Source: Nautilus pompilius
Taxonomy: Eukaryota; Mollusca; Cephalopoda; Nautilida; Nautilidae
Assembly (NCBI GenBank): GCA_018389105.1
Contig: JACATO010002140.1
Span: forward strand, 229,501 to 293,500
DNA: 64,000 nt
Direction of reading: 5' to 3'
The notes beneath the pieces are model-generated. The model had not been told where the DNA came from. It saw nothing but the letters and a program-made list of their open reading frames with translations, and made no database searches. Position numbers and translations under genes: made by a program. Below, piece after piece: positions 62,257 to 64,000 of this stretch; the stretch's first letter is position 1; each line of letters starts with the position of its first letter.

Positions 62257-64000
62257 TAAATAGTTGGCTTAGAAAATCAATTTCGCATTTTTATCAAACT
62301 TAAATCTAAATTACAAATTCTTGCATGGCGAACTGGTGAATAAATTTAGAATATAGTTAAAATTTCGTTCAGAATTTCGATTATACTGATATTCCTATAC
62401 ATTTTCTCCTACAAGATAAAAAGTATTAATAAATCGAAATGGGAGATAACTCTAAAAATATCATTTTACTTTCGGGCCGCAATTCAATTAATTTTTGACA
62501 GTGATTCTCATCTAAGGGAAACCATCATTAAAGTAAGGTAATGTATGGTCCAGTTATATATATATGTACACATGTACACGGTTACCACGTGACAAAATCT
62601 TGAAATGCCGTTATCTCTAGAAAGGAAAACAATTAAGATATCAAAATCAACTTGATAAATAATAGATTACCATGGTTCATGTCCGTGTATTGACACTTTA
62701 TCAGCATGATGAATAAAATAATATTAATTTTTAAAAATATATATAATAATACGTTGACTATACCCACTTTTTAGTATTCGGTTTTTCTATCCAATGAAAG
62801 CCTTGCAAGTGGTGAAAGGGTCTTTCTTGTGGAATCATTTTCACATTTATTAGTGTGCATGTAACCGTAAACAGACAAAGGAAACGAAATTGTATAAAAA
62901 ACAGTTTTAAGCTTTATAAAAATATTCAGCACTTATTTAAAAAAAAACTGCGTGACATTTTAACTAAAAATCAAGCATCTCACAGAAATATTGTTGTCAA
63001 AGCAGATAAATCCTGGTTAATTACCTTCAATTTAAGATGCGTCATTATATCTAATTAGTAATATGCAAAATAAATATCCCCTAACAAAAGGAATTTTTTT
63101 TTTTGCCTTTGGCGACAATCATAAGGAACCAAAACTGCCATCTTGACGTGGCATTTACCTTAGATGATAGGCGAAAGCAAGATAACGTAATGGAAATGTC
63201 GTTTAGAGATGGTTTATCGTAATCGTGGTAAAGGTATCCTAGCTATTTTTAACGACTTTCATTTCGGTTCATGTTCTACACGCGAAACACATGCAGCCTT
63301 CGTAAAGAACGGAAGTGGCGGGGTAGAAAGGCAGGGGGACGGGTGGTAAGTAAAATTTTTAAATGACGTCACGGCGACAATGTTCTCGTGCTTGTTGCTT
63401 TGTTAGGAACCTGCGAAACCAGGTGATATAACTTAGCAGTTGGGAAGGCTCGGCGAACCACTGTTTGGGTTTCGAACAAATAATCAATTTGCCATCGCTG
63501 TTCTATCGATTTTTGCTTATTGTTTCTGAAAAAATGGAGTTGTTTAGAAAACCGGAAGTGCGCTTTTATCGGTTTCCAGTTTATGACTTCCGGGTGAAAT
63601 CAACATTTTAAATGCAATAAAAAAAAAACTTTATTATTATTATTATTATTATTATACAGTCACAGAGATAGGCGAAATATTTGTCATTCAGATCAGCTGC
63701 AGTTTTTATGAAATAACATATTTGTTAAGGGATTTTAAGTATTTAAAGGTAAATATAAATAAATAAATGAAAATATTATCAGATATTTAAAATGTTTCTG
63801 GCATCATATGAAAATACAATAGTATCAGGTCGTTGCAGAAGTTTTGTCAGTTTTTATGTTATGTCAATTTGGGGTTCATTTTTTGCATACTTGTGAAAGT
63901 GTATATAGATAAGTTATATATCGTTTTGTAGCGTGTCCTTTGGTATACGATATTATGCAAAACCTACCTTTTAAAAATAATTAAATGTATATTTGTTTCA
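62257..64000. other. AT-rich DNA with a small ATT repeat
   Basis: No gene recognised. A TTA/ATT microsatellite of about eight units lies at 63631-63655, directly after a run of A residues. The patch at 63300-63440 is slightly GC-richer and has no identifiable content. Confidence 0.5.

Overview
This window looks like intergenic or intronic DNA from an animal nuclear genome. It is AT-rich, full of microsatellites, has no bacterial-style operons, and carries at least four kinds of animal transposable element: a mariner, Tc1-like elements, tRNA-derived SINEs, and a large transposase-like element with a spliced 5' leader. A marine invertebrate, perhaps a mollusc, is my best guess. That rests only on the repeat content and is weak. 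I found no intact host protein-coding gene, no true tRNA or rRNA gene, and no CRISPR array. Nearly every open frame longer than 60 codons is either chance or microsatellite translation.

Layout: 1-8989 is mostly unassigned AT-rich DNA with two copies of one dispersed repeat (about 3.1 and 5.6 kb), a CT microsatellite and a glycine-tRNA-like SINE head (6.7 kb). A Tc1 transposase relic lies at 9.0-9.3 kb. A mariner element with both terminal repeats and its TA target duplication lies at 12877-14104, with a transposase broken by stops, frameshifts and two internal deletions. A short duplicated repeat occurs at 16.0 and 17.9 kb. One Tc1-type family has three decayed copies: 22.3-23.3 kb on the plus strand, 34.5-35.7 kb on the minus strand, and 40.6-42.0 kb on the minus strand. 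SINEs lie at 25.4 kb (with a perfect 15-bp target duplication), 27.8, 33.6, 61.4 and 62.2 kb. A further dispersed repeat occurs in opposite orientations at 28.6 and 48.6 kb; the second copy abuts a 240-bp GA/GT microsatellite.

The two most interesting regions are these. (1) 37653-38047 is a GC-rich island folding into about fifteen consecutive short stem-loops. Several have TTCG or GAAA loops, and G-T pairs fit only plus-strand RNA, which suggests a structured non-coding RNA or RNA-level repeat. (2) 54982-57913 is a 2.9-kb element bounded by inverted TAGGGTGGC ends. It has a textbook TATA-initiator promoter, a 132-bp intron in its 5' leader, and a decayed RNase-H-like or hAT-like transposase pseudogene ending in an overlapping stop codon and AATAAA.

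The parts do not form a pathway. They are independent insertions in a gene-poor stretch. All similarity statements come from reading motifs by eye and were not checked by database search.
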